Assembly: GCA_024663395.1 (NCBI GenBank)
Contig: JANFAH010000052.1
Span: 372,001-436,000 of the forward strand
Length of the DNA: 64,000 nt
Direction: 5' to 3'
Source: Pisolithus tinctorius
Taxonomy: Eukaryota; Basidiomycota; Agaricomycetes; Boletales; Pisolithaceae
Below the pieces are notes generated by a model. It saw only the letters and a list, made by a program, of their open reading frames with translations. It had not been told where the DNA came from and made no database searches. Position 1 is the stretch's first letter, and each line of letters opens with the position of its first letter. The position numbers were made by a program, and so were the translations under genes. Positions 13,363 through 26,689 of the stretch are shown one piece after another.

Positions 13363-14224
13363 CGTCGCAGGAGTGCTACCCCGATGACGATGGGAGGGTT
13401 GTATTTAAAGTGGGGTACTGTGTTGATCATTAGACCGGTTGCATGACCTCGAGGTCACCAGATGACAAGGAATGCTGCTTCTGAGCGCTAGAACAAACGG
13501 ACACGGCTTGCCGTGCTGAAGTTATGTATGTAAAAGAACATCACCTCGTGTCACAGAGAAGCAGCTCAGAATCCAAGTTGGAGAAAGGTGGACCGCCTAC
13601 TGTGCCATTTCCATAGAAAGAGTTGCTTTACATTGCGTAGTGGGGATGATCATGATGCACCTGGCCTATCAAACGATGGCATATCGATGATGCGAATCGA
13701 ACTCTTCGCTGAAGAAGCCTTGGGGAGTTGATGGAAGAGACACATAAACCCATCGTTGTATTGTAATGGGCGAGTTAAAACTTTAGTCTACCATTGCAAT
13801 AGGGCACGAGCATATCAGGCAAGTCTCCTGTTCCCGCCCTTCCACGGCGCGTGGCAGGTAGAATTCACCCCAGTCTACCTCGAACACAGAACCTTTCGGC
13901 CAGTTCTTTGAGAAAACCTCCGAGACCGGACTAATCGCGTGCGGCTGAAATGAACTCGCTTTCGTCACAGACGAAGACTCGGACATGCACATGTCCGGTT
14001 ACAAAGATTAGCCTATAGCTTCCCCCGAGCCCAGTTCATTGCTCGAAGGCTCTCTCCCACTACTGGCGTTCAAGAGCAATGAACCGTGTATGCCAGAGGG
14101 AGGAGAAGAGGACTACGATAACGTCACGGGTGACTGGTTCGGTGGGAAAGAAGGCGAATGCACTGGGACAAATTCAGTGCGTAAGTCCGTTGGTTTGTAT
14201 ACTGATGATAACCAATTGATCGGT
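13363..14224. other. GH31-A promoter side and intergenic
   Basis: Upstream of GH31-A. From about 14080 the sequence resembles 20770-20890 upstream of the second tetraspanin copy, so it is part of the duplicated unit and may include degenerate 5' tetraspanin exons. I find no intact gene. Confidence 0.4.
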
Positions 14225-14822
14225 GGCTCAGCTGTCCGTCTACGCGCCCACCGGTCTTAATCCTGCCTTTTGACATGTCGAACACGCTGATATCGTCCGC
14301 GCAGTTAACCGTTCTTTTCAACGTCTTTCACCGTCGCAGCCGCTGTTGCCACCATCCGGCCGTCTTTGGCAGGGTAGGGATCCTCAACGACAACTGCTCC
14401 TTTCTCGCCTACTACACCTTCTTCATCTGGTGCTGTTTTGGTCTACTGGTCACTCCGGGCTGCATATCTTACTTACAAGCAATATACCTGGCAAGATCAA
14501 CGCTCAGTGGTCTCGTAACCTCGGCGCTCCGGGCCACTCGCGCATCCAAAATCGTCTTCACTGTTGCGAATACTACTCGCCGTTTCTCGACGCCACCGTC
14601 TCGCAAATATGTTACGCTCGGTCGGTTTTGCCCGGATGCAAGGCGACCTACTTTCAAATCGAAAGATACGTGCTCGAGGTTCGGTATAAAATCGTCTTCT
14701 CTCTCGGTCTCCTCCAGATCTCTATTATTCCCACTTGACTGCTGTGCTCGAACCATGTCACTCACTATTTTGGAAGGGTATGATGCCCAAGGCGTACCAC
14801 CACAATTTGAATAGCATGACGA
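14225..14822 (+). pseudogene. Tetraspanin (Tsp2-like) pseudogene, copy A
   Basis: The remnant carries the large extracellular loop signature of fungal tetraspanins: SRIQNRLHCCEYYSPFLDA, then ATVSQICYARSVLPGCKATY, with the CC motif and partner cysteines visible. Upstream, FLAYYTFFIWCCFGLLV fits transmembrane segment 3. The pieces lie in different frames without plausible introns between them, so it is broken by small indels. The 3' end stops after a degenerate counterpart of MMPKAY..NLNSM, where the sequence changes abruptly into the Grx3 upstream region. It is thus truncated by the duplication junction. Tetraspanins organise membrane microdomains; this copy is unlikely to work. Confidence 0.7.
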
Positions 14823-15017
14823 CTTGCGCTGGCGCGTGACACGGGATCGTCGATCTCCGACGGCACGATGAATACCGCATTGAGATTAACACTGACAGCA
14901 TTTGCGTTCATCCCTCAACCCGACCATGACATCATCTCGATCGACATCCACAGGAGCTATTTTTATAGCTCACCAACACTGAACACCTTCGTTACACCAC
15001 CCAACATCAAATGAAGA

Positions 15018-15621
15018 ATGAGTTCCGCTAAAGACATTGTCGAGGTGCGTATCCCTCTTTGTTCACAAAAACTTCGCTCCCTTGTTTATGTTCCAACGTC
15101 AACCCCCAACACAAATAAGAATGCTATCGCCAACCGTCGCGTTGTCATCTTTGCCAAGAGTTACTGCCCACATTGCCGCGCGTCCAAACAACTCCTGAAA
15201 GAGCTGTTCCCTCCCGGCGACATCCTCATATTCAAGTGCGTATTGTGTCGTTAATTTTGACTGGATGGTATAAACAACCTTCTAAAACGAAGAAGAAACT
15301 AGTCTAGATCTTATGGAAGGAGGACAAGCCATCCAGGACTACCTTGTCGTTAAGACGGGCAAGAAGACTGTCCCGCAGACGTTCATCAGTGTGTTGTGAT
15401 CACTAACTCGTCGTCTTCCATGCTGACATGATACTAATACCGGTTCTCTTCCCACCTTTACGTTTCATGTCGATGGCGATGCTGACTTCTACACTGACCT
15501 CTACGCTGATACGACACCCACAACCCACACAGACGGACATCACATCGGCGGAAACGACGATCTTCAAGAGGCCTATAAGAACGGGACACTACAGCGCGTG
15601 ATCGAGGGGTTGCCCGCGTGA
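15018..15621 (+). CDS. Glutaredoxin paralogue (Grx3) with CPHC active site
   Basis: A duplicate of Grx2 with the same exon layout: MSSAKDIVE, a 75-nt intron, an exon with SYCPHCRASKQLLKEL, an exon with VPQTFI, and a last exon with HHIGGNDDLQEAYKNGT, ending GLPA. The tyrosine of the usual CPYC active site is histidine here. Both cysteines, the cis-proline and the GSH-binding GG-D motif remain, and splice sites and frame are intact. Tyr to His next to the nucleophilic cysteine may alter its pKa or redox potential; that is inference. It begins unit 2 of the segmental duplication and lies about 320 bp from the 3' end of GH31-B, in convergent orientation. Confidence 0.88.
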
Positions 15622-15943
15622 GCTTTCGATGTGCATAAGAACAATCGCGCGGGGCATGGAGTATGGAGCATCTGATGTCGTGCGATGAGACCAGATATGT
15701 ACATCTTCATCGAATGTGAACAGTGACGTTAAAAGGGTATTGTGGTCAGTTCTCTCTGCCTATGACATACTGGCGGGTCTGGGGTCGAAGTGGTTGAGGT
15801 GCGCTCTTCCCATGTGTACAAGTCTCCTTACCGACAAATCTCCGAGATCTCGAGCATCGCGCGCAATGATGGATTGTCAGCATTCCAGTGCTAGTTGGCG
15901 TGCCCGGGATATAGGCGTGCTACAATATTAAAGTACGCTGTCC

Positions 15944-18900
15944 CTAATACGCCCACGACACCTCAACATCCCCGTTTAAATTCACCTCTGCGCCTGCCAC
16001 AACCAACTCTCCAATCCCCCCATTGTACACCCACCCATTCACTACCTCTCCCTGAACAACTACGCTGTCCGGTTCCTTCCCAACTCCGAGGATGGTGATC
16101 GTCTCCAACCTCTGTTCGATGTTATATGCCCCCCATTGTGTTTTGATGCTCAGTGACCCCCCGCACGTTTCAAAGGTCAATCTCCTTGCCAAAGTGCTGT
16201 TTGAACTGCTGCCAGTGCCAAATTCTCCATCTCCCGCATCCACGAACGCATCACCCCAAGCTTGTCCATCTCCATCGAGTGACACGAGTAACGCATACGG
16301 TCCATTCATCGTCTCGTAGATTGTATACCCCGGTTGATCGTGCAAGAGCAAAATAGATCCTCCGCGGATGTGGACATTGATATGGCTGATGGGAGCTTGG
16401 AGAGTTACCGTCGCTGATTGATTTGATGTGTTGGTTGGCGAAACCGAAACGGGTGCATGCGTCCACCAGTCTCGCCATATGACATCTCCACGACCAGGGA
16501 ATATACCTACGCGACCAATCGCGCACGAGCGTCACATTCCATGCTGACACAACCGAGAAATGATGACACACCTTGGACAGTCGTCTGCCCGGGTTCGAGA
16601 ACGGGGGTAACGAGGATATCCTTCCCAACGAGCCACTGCCGATCAACAGTGAACAGTTCGGGTTCATCTGGGAACTCATAGAATAAAGCTCGGATTGGCG
16701 GTAAACCAGCTGTAGATGCGTTCGCAAAAAGGGTGTACTGTTGAGTTGTATGAAAGGGGTTACAGAACAATACATGGAAAGATTGCCATCAATTCACGGT
16801 TGGGCGACGACAGTGAGATCACGCACCCAATACGGCAGTAACGAGTACCGTGCCTGTATAGCTATCTTTGACGCATCTGCAACACTATCCCACCGATATG
16901 GCTCCTGAGGCAAAGCTCCATACGTATTATGATTCCTATAAAACGGCATAAAGGCGGAAAGCTGCATCCATCGATTACATAGCTCTTCGTCCGTGTTTCC
17001 ATCTGTCCCATTACAAGCAATTTGTCAGTCTCGCGTGAGGGACGGGGCGGGAGGGATACATACTAAATCCACACGTATCAGCACCCACCATAGGGATTTG
17101 GTATATTTGGAACTGGAGTACACCCTGGATATTCAAGTACATATACTCCCACTTGCTATAGTTATCACCGAGCTGTGTATCAAGGTTGTGTCAGCCACCA
17201 GTCATCCCCAATTCGCATCACCAATACACGAGAGTTCCCCACCCGCGAGTAGAACGAAAACGAAAGAAGAAACAAGATAAACTCACCCAATGCCCTGCCC
17301 ACTTTCCTTGACTTACAAACGTCGACCTTCCGATGATAAAAGGTCTCTTTCCTGGCCTGACCTTCTGCAACGCCAAATACGTCGCGTGAGCTTCCATCGT
17401 TCCAAATAGGTTGTGCACGTCCAGTTCGAGATAACCACCTGCATGCGTTGCATTCGTGGCAACGGTGTTTGCCGAAAGAGCCCCGAAACCTGTGTACAAC
17501 GAAAAGAGAGGTGTCTTAGAACGAGGAAGGTATAGCGCAAGTGTAGGAACTGACTGTTGTGTATCGCGTATGGCGGATAAGTCACATTGATACTTGTTTC
17601 CCCACCGGCACCGATACCAGTGCCAACGCTCCTTCGCGCACTCGTCATTGTCCTAGTATTAGTCCTCACCATCACACTCGCCCCACTCCCACTCGTGTCC
17701 AAACACGAATACGTTGACGTCCCATTAACGGTCATATTCCCGCTCGGGCCCGAAACTGTCTCGTTATAACTATGTGTTTCAAATTGGCCATCGCATTAAC
17801 CCATCACTTAGACCTGGATTCGGATTCGAAGGGTAGACACATACCACTCGGGATACCCAACCACTGTGATATTGACGAGACTCAACGGAGCAAGTGCTGA
17901 AAAGTTGGCACCTGTACCACTGCACTCGCATTTTTAATCAGTTCACTCGTTTCAGTTAACAGCCGCAACCTTGGGGAGAAAGAAAACGTACCACGAATAT
18001 CCACAAAACGAGCTTACTTCGTTCATGTCGAGCCATATTCCACTAAACTCGACACCCCCATTCGTGCTCCAGTTCATCAACGCTTCTGTCCACCACTCCA
18101 CTGCGTTGTCCGAGAACCAGTCCGGGAACGCCTGTTGTCGTGAACATCGTCGGGAAGGGTGAGAAGAGGCGAGAGTGAGTGATTGGAAAAGAACAAATGG
18201 GACGAAGAAACGTACGGTGTACCCGGGCCACACCTGTCCAATATACAGAGATCCATCTGGATTCTTCATGAACACATTCCTAGAATTGAAGCTCATTTCA
18301 CCCTTGCGAAGAAGACAAGGCGAGATGGTACGTACATTTCCGAACCTCTCGTGAATGGGTCGTACTGCAAATATAAAAAAAGAATGAGGTGGATGAGTTC
18401 AATGAGTAGAGGGGAAGGGAAGAACTCGAAAGAGGGGTGAGGAGGTGCAGGCACGTACCACGTCCGTATCATTCACCGTCAGAGCGATACCTGCATCTAC
18501 GATCGGCATATCTACGCACGACGTCAACTACTTGCACACACTCGCCAGCCATACACCCAAAGCATCGACAAGTAGAAGAGGAAGAGGGCACATACAATGC
18601 TGGTGGTTCGTTGTCTGTATGGGGATGTCAGCATGTGTTTTCTCGAACAGTAAGCATCACCAAGTGATACAGTACAAAATGAAATTACATCTACACCAGG
18701 GAAACGGCAACGTGCCCACGACAATAACTAATAACGATGCACTCACCAGATTCTCAATGAATGACCTAATCTCGTCTGTTGGAAAACTGATAGGGTCAGT
18801 TGTAAAGTCCCGAAAGGCGTGGTAAAGGTCGATGTCATTCCATTGGACTACGACCGTCGAGTTCCATGAAGTACAAAGATGAATGCACGAGTTTGAGTGG

Positions 18901-20283
18901 AGATCACGTCGAAGAAGGCATTAACAGCACGAACACAAAGTAGAAAGAACCGAATACCTTCAAGAGGAATGCCTGCCTCACGCATTGCTTCCACATTCGC
19001 AATGTCGTCATTGACATCATGATATCCCCATCGACACAAATGGAATCCAAAGCCCCAAGCTGGAGGCATGAACGGATAACCGCTTACAGCTCCGTACTGT
19101 GCGATGACATCTACATCGCTTGGACCGCTGAAGAAGTAGAAGTCGAAGGTTCCACCAAGCATGCGGTATTGGATCAGGGATACTGGGGAACTGGGAGGCG
19201 TTTGCAGCAGGATGTCAGAACCCGAAGCACTGCGGGGAGAGCAAGCATGAGACTAGGACTAGGGCTGCGAAGAAGGGGGCACACCTGAGGAGAAGGGCAC
19301 CAGACGCAGTGGCTTTGCCAGTGGTCTCGTTGTACCGATGTTCCAGATAAATGGGATGAGAACCGTAGCTGTTGAGGGGCGTATATGCTTCAGTCAGACG
19401 GTCGTGCTACAGAATACATACATATTCTCATCAATAGGATCGCCAGCATCACGATTCCAATGAGTCTGAATCGTGCCCGAACCACCCCCCGTACCAATAT
19501 CACGACGAAAACCACTGCTTGCAATGACTTCACCTAAGCCATAGATGTTGGTGCCGAGAGGAAGAGCCGACGTAATCTAAACACAATGGAGGCGAGTGGT
19601 TTTGAGCATTGGCGAGGGTGACAGCAGACGATCAGCTTGGGGAAGAGCTTACCTGAAGATACTGGTCTTCGAACACGAGCGGGAACCCATCGAATGCAGT
19701 GCTCGGATCGGAAGCGTTGAATGGAGGAATAGGAGTGGCCGGTAACGATGAAATACGAGTATCGAAGATGGGCATCGCGTCGGGGTCCGAGCGGCGTGTG
19801 ATCCAGAACGCGAAGGGAGAACGGTCGTAGTTGAACACAAGATCAGAATCATTGATGAGGGACTCCGTTGGAAGGGGAGGAGGCGGAATAATTGAAGTAG
19901 GAATCCTGAATTGGTCTTCGGCGGTGTCGAATACCGCAACACGGATGCTGTGCGGTTGAGTCAGGTTAAGAACTACTGATGAAGGGAAGGAGTAGTGAAC
20001 GTACGTAGATTGGGATTGGTATGTCACCTCGAGCGTGAGATTGGCGATGTCCGACCCGAATGCATTGCATGCTGAGCCGGCAAGTTCTAACTGTGCAGAG
20101 AGACCATGTTGGAGCTCGGTGAGAGAGGTGAGGGTATAGCCTGTGGACGATGAGCAGAGTATATATCCATGGTCCACGAACGCAATTACACTTACCTGGA
20201 CAATGTGAGACGTTCTTAGAGTAGGCTGACGCTGACACCAAAAGTGCTGCGTTGGTAAGGGAAAGAACGACAGGGCGTAGCAT
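15944..20283 (-). CDS. Secreted GH31 alpha-glucosidase (GH31-B)
   Basis: Tandem paralogue of GH31-A with the same exon order and close identity throughout. The signal peptide reads MLRPVVLSLTNAALLVSASA. An in-frame ATG two codons upstream (20289) is possible, but 20283 matches GH31-A. The nucleophile motif is [15 protein letters not shown] (about 18020-18050) and the acid/base motif [10 protein letters not shown] follows an intron after AGHW (about 17150-17300). The exon near 16200-16240 has lost a few codons relative to copy A (MGGTGSSS versus TGSSS) without breaking frame. Differences from A are concentrated in introns and synonymous positions, so the pair looks under constraint. Expected role: extracellular release of glucose from alpha-1,4-glucans. 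Confidence 0.9.
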
Positions 20284-20888
20284 CGTCACAGGAGTGCTCT
20301 GACGGTGGGGGGTTTTTATTTACAGCACATAAGGCGGGCGACGGCGTTGTTCGTTTGGCCGGTATTGCATGATCACGACCAGGAATATTGCTTCTGATGC
20401 TTCTGATGTGTAGAATGAATGGCGGCTGCAGGGCCACACTAAATCTACGTAAACGGAGACGACCTCGCCGACTACTCCGTGTTAGTGACTCAATAATTCT
20501 GTGAAGTACTTTTCGTGTGGGAACGATGGCATGCAGGCCCATCAATCAGATGATGCGGCATACATATATCGATGATACCAATCGGACTCTTTGGAGAACA
20601 AGACATCTTGGTGAGTTTCGGACGTCGTCGTCACTTGTCTACTACATTGCAGTGTGGCACCCACTAGTCGAGCATATTGGGTAGTAGGTCCCCTGTTTCT
20701 GCTCGGTCGGCACCCACCCACACGCTCCTTCTCACCGCTCAATAGCTATTCCAGAGGCTTCTAAGAGCAATGAACCGTGTATGCCTGAGGAGGGAGACGA
20801 GAACTATGATAGCACCACGGATGACTGATTCGGCGTAAAAGAATGCGGACACACGGGCCCCCGTATGCGTAAGTCCAACCGATTAGCG

Positions 20889-21501
20889 GTTCCGCTGTCC
20901 GTCTACGCGCTCGCCGGTCTCATCCTGCCTTCCAACATGGTTCGACGTCTTCGAGCACGCGGATGTTGTCCGCGCAGGCAACCATACCGAACTCATTCTT
21001 TCTACCATCGCTGTCGCTGCTGCCACCATCACATCCGTCTTCGGGTGGGCAGGCATCCTCCCCAACAATCGTTCTCTCCATGCCTACTACACTTTTTTTC
21101 TCTGGATCTGTTTTGGTCTACCGGTCGCCCCGGGCTATCTCACTTACAAGTAACGTACCTTCAATCTGGAGGTTAAGATTAGTAACGTCGGCGCTGCGGG
21201 CCGTTTATGCATCCAAAATTGTCATCACTGCTGCGCATACTACTCGCCCTTTGCTAAAGCACAAACATGTTACGCCCGGATGCGAGGCGACTTAACTTCA
21301 GTTCGAAAGATATGCGCTCAGGGTTCGGTATTCAGGTATTCACTCGCCTTCTCAGTCGTTCCATTCCATATCTTTAACATTCCCACTGAACTGGTGTACT
21401 CGAGCCATGTCACCTACCATTTTGGAAAGGGTATTATGCCCGAGGCGTACCGCCTCAGTTTGAATAGTATGGCCATCATCATGGATAACCATACTAGGTG
21501 A
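20889..21501 (+). pseudogene. Tetraspanin (Tsp2-like) pseudogene, copy B
   Basis: Second copy of the tetraspanin of unit 2, less eroded than copy A. It shows PLSVYALAGLILPSNM, then in another frame FEHADVVRAGNHTELILS, a membrane segment TITSVFGWAG and YYTFFLWICFGLPVAPGYLT. A TAA follows LTYK where the reading frame should continue into FNLE. The extracellular loop is shortened (CAYYSPFAK, missing the ATVSQ part present in copy A). It then continues to SSHVTYHFGKGIMPEAYRL and NSMAIIMDN before a splice donor at about 21498. Frame shifts plus the stop make function unlikely. Confidence 0.7.
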
Positions 21502-22942
21502 GCTCTCCCCTATTCCCAACGACCATCTCTTTATTTCGTTGGCTCTTGCTCAGTCAACTCACAATATAAACGCTTACAGAGAGCTGTGTACACTTTGCGA
21601 ATGAAAGCGGCTCTCACTTCTGCAACGCTTTCGGCGACGGTTACACCATACTGGTTTATCCAAACACTGGGACATAGTAAGAAGAGAAATCCTACACATC
21701 TTGAAATCATCTGGGAGGTCGCCAGCCTCGGGTTGGTCAGAGATGCCTCCAGAGCGCTGACCAAGTAATGATTCATTCGCATCAGAGGGGATAGACAGTG
21801 GTTTCTATGTCCCAGAAGCTTGATACGACGGTGGTGGGACTGGGACGAGACTGCTTGAGCTCATCGCGAACAATGATGGACTTATATAAGGAGAGTCGAA
21901 CAAAGCTGGCCACTCATGTGGTTGTGCTCTACGCGCGTAGGAGGCTTCATTTACTTCCACTGTACGGTGGGTCGTGTTGGCCATGGCTCTGCTCATAAAC
22001 GTACTTCAGTACACATCGTCATCGCAAACGTAGACGTTGACACAGCGCCGTTCACGTTCCTCAACACCAACGAGGGGTGAACTTGTACGGAATTCAGGTC
22101 TATTCTCAAGCCTTACGTCTTCCACATTCCGTCTCCGGTTCGTTCAGACTCCGGCATTGATAGTCCGAAGAAACTGCTATAGTAGTACAGGAATGTCTCA
22201 CAATTACCAGTTAGCATGCGAAGCCTCTGGAATGCCTACGTCGATGCTGGTTAGGGGCACGGCGCTTGAAACGGAAATGGATACGGTTCTGGTTCAATGG
22301 TACTCTGTATCCCGGCCCTCCAAGGTGATCGGAGTGGATCCTGGTAGTGATTACACAGGATTCAGACGCTCTGGCGTCGCGAACCTGAGCCTAAGCCAGT
22401 GAGCATCTTGTCTTCGTGACAACACCAAGGGGTTTTCCGCGACCTGTCTTTTTGGTATTCGACGAGTCCAACCTGATTGGTTCATCTGTTACTATGACTG
22501 CTGCTTTACCATGATTTACCTGTTGGGGATTCTACAGCGGCCCTTTGAAAACTCCTAATGGAAACAAAGGGACAACATCGCAAATTCCAGGTAGGCTGGA
22601 CTGTCGCTTACCACCGCGCCAGCAGCTACTGTAAGGAGCCAATTATGGCACAGCGCGACGACTCTTTTTTTTTTTTTTTTTTTTTTTTCAACAGTCATGG
22701 TCGAGACAGCCCGAAAAATAGGTCCTCTAAATCACGGGACATCCAGCCGGCCTGGTAACTTCCGTTCACTCACTGAAACATAGATGAGTATTCGCCATAT
22801 TAATCAGACTTACCTAAAGAATTCATCGAACCTTACACACCATCTGACTAGCTCGGCAATGGACTGATAATTATGTGGCTTAGAAGATGTCAGTGAACAT
22901 AAGGCATGCCGCTTGTGCGGCTTCATCGCCCTACGGCTGTTT
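21502..22942. other. Intergenic, no gene recognised
   Basis: No family recognised. It may contain the 3' terminal exon(s) of tetraspanin copy B. A run of 24 T residues occupies 22665-22688, which on the minus strand is an A tract downstream of the sugar-porter gene. Confidence 0.35.
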
Positions 22943-25719
22943 TCAAGCTGAAAGAAGGGCCTTGCTTGGAAGGCCAAGTTCACGACAGATCCTTTCCATA
23001 TGTTGCTTCTCCTGTTCGTTCGTAACATCGCCAAACGCCGCATCCATCTCTTCAAGAGTCTAAAGAGTCGTTTGTGAAACGGTGGGAAAGTGACAAAGAA
23101 GTGGGCATGGAGAGGTACTCACCTTCCCTTTAGTTTCTGGGTAGAAGAAGACTTGAAGTCGACATAATTAGCTCGTCGTTGTCACAAACCTATATCGAGG
23201 GGAACGCTCACGTGCAGAAAGGAATGCCAAAATAGCGAATGCAGCGAAGAAAAAGTATGTTCCGCCATGCCCAATTTGGGTGAGCATCCGCGGGGAGACC
23301 AGACCAATAATGCTGTTGGCGAATTGAGCGACCCCCACAGTGAATGAAACGAGGAAGGGAGCCTACAAATTAGACATCCATGTACACGACGTGGTAATGG
23401 AGATACCCGTTGACCTGAGATGGAGAGGGAAGACTTCACTTGGGAGGACTGTTTACTGATCACTTGCACTGCACACGGAAGGATATCATCAATAAATGCT
23501 CACCCCAACCGATAGGTGCCCACGAATATGCAAAGTTCACACCGTAAAAGTACACAAAGGCTAGCCGGAAGCGGGTCAGCACTTGCTGGAGTATAATTAC
23601 TTGAACGCGCTCACCAATAGCAGCGCGACCAGCAGAGGGATGTGCCGGCCAATCGTTACCAAAGGCGGCAATGAGGGAGCCGACAATAAGCAAAGCAGCG
23701 CAACACCCGAGAGCACCAGACATCAGGAGTGGCCGTCTACCCACGCTATCAAGAAGCATGATAGCAGGGAGAGTACCAAGAGTCTGAAACAAAGTAAGAA
23801 ATACATTACATTATAACGAGAACATCAGAGGAAAAGCCAGGGATTTTATCACACACATTTAGGATTCCATAGAGACCAGTTGCCAGAAGAGATGTCGTGT
23901 TGGGGTTGAGCCCAAGCTGCCCGAAAACTAATAGGAATGAGACAAGTTCGCAGCCAAGAAAGACACAGAATAGACTTACTGGTAGGTGCATAGTAGATTA
24001 TGGCCTAAAGGAACGTTGAAATCAATTGCAATTTCCCGATATACTTCACTTACATTGATGCCCTAACAAGGTGTCAGCGTCATGCACAAATTGAAGATCG
24101 GAGTAACCTACTATGAACTGTTGGTAGAACATTGTCAGACACCCAACGGCCAAACGCTTGAATTTGGGCCACGTAGAGATAAGTGCAATGTAGTTGTTAA
24201 TAAACCGCTGGAATTTAGACGCGTTGGGGTATTTAAGCGCCGTGATTTCACGAGAGTAGCGAAGTTCGGCCTTAATCTCTAAGAATTCATAGCGGACAGC
24301 GAGATCGCCAAGTGGTTTTCGACGGAGGGAAGAAAGGGTTTGCAGAGCCTCGTCATCACGCCCACGTTCCATCAACCAGCGAGGAGAGTAAGGCATGAAC
24401 GCCATGCCTATACCGAGTAACTAGGTGATGCGTTGTTAGGGAAGGTGTCAGACGACGTCAATGGCACAACCGACCAAGGCAGGGAACAACTGGATGCCGA
24501 TGGGGACTCTCCACGACGCCTGCTTCTGGCCCGTGCAGCCACCCGCAGGAACATCGGTATATGGATCAAATGTGGGACTGCCGTTTAGGAGCGGTCCCGT
24601 GTATTGAACCCCCGGTGCACAGCGTGTACCACCAATATGTGATGTGCCATATGCAATCCAGTCTGAAGTGTATTTAAATGAGAATAAAAATGTACTTTCA
24701 CGTTTTGACAGACGTACAGCTTATGAGAATCTGCACCATAGGCATTTCTGTTGTGAAAGTTTCAGGTTTCATGAACAGAGAACCCACCCCAAGTGTAATG
24801 GAGAGCTGCTGGAGGGCAACGAGAGCTCCCCGGATATTTGCGCTCGAGATTTCAGCCAGGTACATGGGAACAACATGTGTCAACGCGCCGACAGCAAGAC
24901 CAGCAATGGCTCGACCAATGAAAAAATGTCCTGCGGTGGTCTCAGGGGGGCGTCAGCGAGAACATGAGATTGAACGTACTCTCCGCAGTTGCTCCTGTTT
25001 GAAGGGCACCACCGATCAAGAATATAACGATGTTCCCCATGATATTGCGTTTCCGTCCAATCTGCACAGCGTCAGGCTGTCGATGCAAATCTAGCTGAGT
25101 CACACGTACCTTGTCACAGATAGGACCATTTAGTAAAGAGCCAAACCATGCAGCTGAAAGTATCGGATGTTAATGTGGTGCACGGTGCCAATGTATGATG
25201 ATACAAACCCAGGAGTAGGGTCGACACAAACCAACCCTGGGTACTTGGTCAGTTCGTCACGATTACCAAAAGAACCAACCAATCGACCTTGAGGTTGCTA
25301 TCCATATAGATTTTTGGGAATGCAGCACCAAAAGACTCGATCGCAAGCACATTGCTGACGACCCCCTGATCATAGCCGAAAAGCTGTTGGATTCGCCCAT
25401 TAATAATTCAAATTTCCGAGCAAGAGAACGGCTGCCCACAAAACCTCCTAGAGTTGCGAAGCATGTAACACCGAGTCTGCAAGCAGATCTGTCATCCTGA
25501 TGACTCCCAAGATGCCGACGATCCTTACACGAATGCGTTATCGAAGATACCTTTAAACCCCGCGCGACCCCCCATCTCGGTAAGGTTGAGCCGGGAAAAC
25601 TCGTCTTGAGCGACTTCGCGAGTCTCTTTCATATCGCCAGAGTTGAACGAGTTCTGTGCACTTTGCGTCATGTCGCGGATTGAAGGCTTAGTACTCGTCA
25701 GAGGGGAAAGCGAAAGCAT
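22943..25719 (-). CDS. MFS sugar porter (hexose/disaccharide transporter)
   Basis: Plasma-membrane proton-coupled sugar transporter of the MFS sugar-porter family. Starting at 25719, exon 1 gives a hydrophilic N-terminus (MLSLSPLTSTKPS). In order follow FGYDQGVVSNVLAIESFG (helix 1 signature), the helix 3 segment WFGSLLNGPICDK, LTHVVPMYLAEISSANIRG (helix 4-5 signature, about 24830-24890), the central loop YSPRWLMERGRDDEALQTL (about 24330-24390; the usual PESPRWL with a substitution), helix 7-8 with LGLNPNTTSLLATGLYG, the repeat motif VGRRPLLMSGA (about 23720), WVLPSEVFPLHLRSTG split by an intron, and the C-terminal PETKGK / TLEEMDAAFG. The stop is at 22943. About ten short introns are needed and no in-frame stop was met in exons I could read. 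It is convergent with the tetraspanin copy B. Confidence 0.85.
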
Positions 25720-26687
25720 GGATTTGCAGAAGGTACACTTTTATACTCACGGGTCGTCATCATCTAAAGGGAACTCCTCGCACGATAAGTAATGATCGGA
25801 AGAACTTGACCACAAGTGAACCCGAATGCAGGAGCAGATAGGCCCCACTCCCTAAGATTGGGATAGCAATGTCAGTAATTCATTTGACCGTTGCCTACGA
25901 CGCGAGTCATCCCGTGAAGTGAGGCTGGCTTCGTATCTGGCTCGGTGATCTCCAAACCAATGCCGATAGCACGATAAGCCAACCAAGATCCTCCGCACAA
26001 CGATGACCGATAGACATACCATTGCACACGGCATCCCGGACTAATAAATCTGGAAAATCATTATGGCGAGCAAAATTTGTGCAGTACGATCAGTTTATGA
26101 TAGGCACCCGTTGTGTGAAATCTTAATGGGAGGATACGGGTCTGCGAGAATACTTGCGTTCAGTAGCACAGGACTGCGATTCGTTGACAACTCCTTCTGG
26201 TTCAAAAGATGACAACAGCAATTTCTGAGGATAATAACACGGCCACAGACCCATACTGCCGATTGCAGCTTTGGTCCAAAGTCACTGACTATTGTAGTGA
26301 GTAGTATTGTGAAGGAGTGGACGCGGATAAAATTCGGTAGCTGCCCAAGGATCAGTTAGGTTATGTTATTACGTGCCTGCCACACCTTTGGCTTAAGGCA
26401 GCGGTCCGAATGCGGCCTAACGTACGGAAGTAAACGGACCAGCGCTGTATTGAGCGGTCGCGGACGGAGTCAGTCTCGATGATCGCAACCTCGTATAGGC
26501 CAAACCACTCAACAACGCTGAGATCTACCTTCTTGGCGTAAGAATAAATCGACCTAGCATGTATCACCACGTGACAGAACGTGCGACTGGGCGGGTAAAT
26601 GTCGGAAAAATCTTGGACACGTGACAATTACTTGTAATGGATGTTAATGGACAAGTTCCCACCCTCGTTATAGTGTACTGCCAATGA
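25720..26687. other. Sugar-porter upstream region, no gene recognised
   Basis: CpG-rich sequence between the transporter and the first transposon. Short frames on the minus strand have no motif. It ends at the TA target site of the Tc1-type element. Confidence 0.4.
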
Positions 26688-26689
26688 TA

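Noticed and set aside
22665..22688. Run of 24 T as a possible retroposon poly(A) on the minus strand
   Set aside because: I could not find flanking target duplications or a recognisable body.
9041..25719. A sugar-utilisation gene cluster (two GH31 plus a sugar porter) under common control
   Set aside because: Plausible, but gene orientation differs, broken tetraspanins lie between, and no shared promoter motif was seen; linkage may be due to tandem duplication only.
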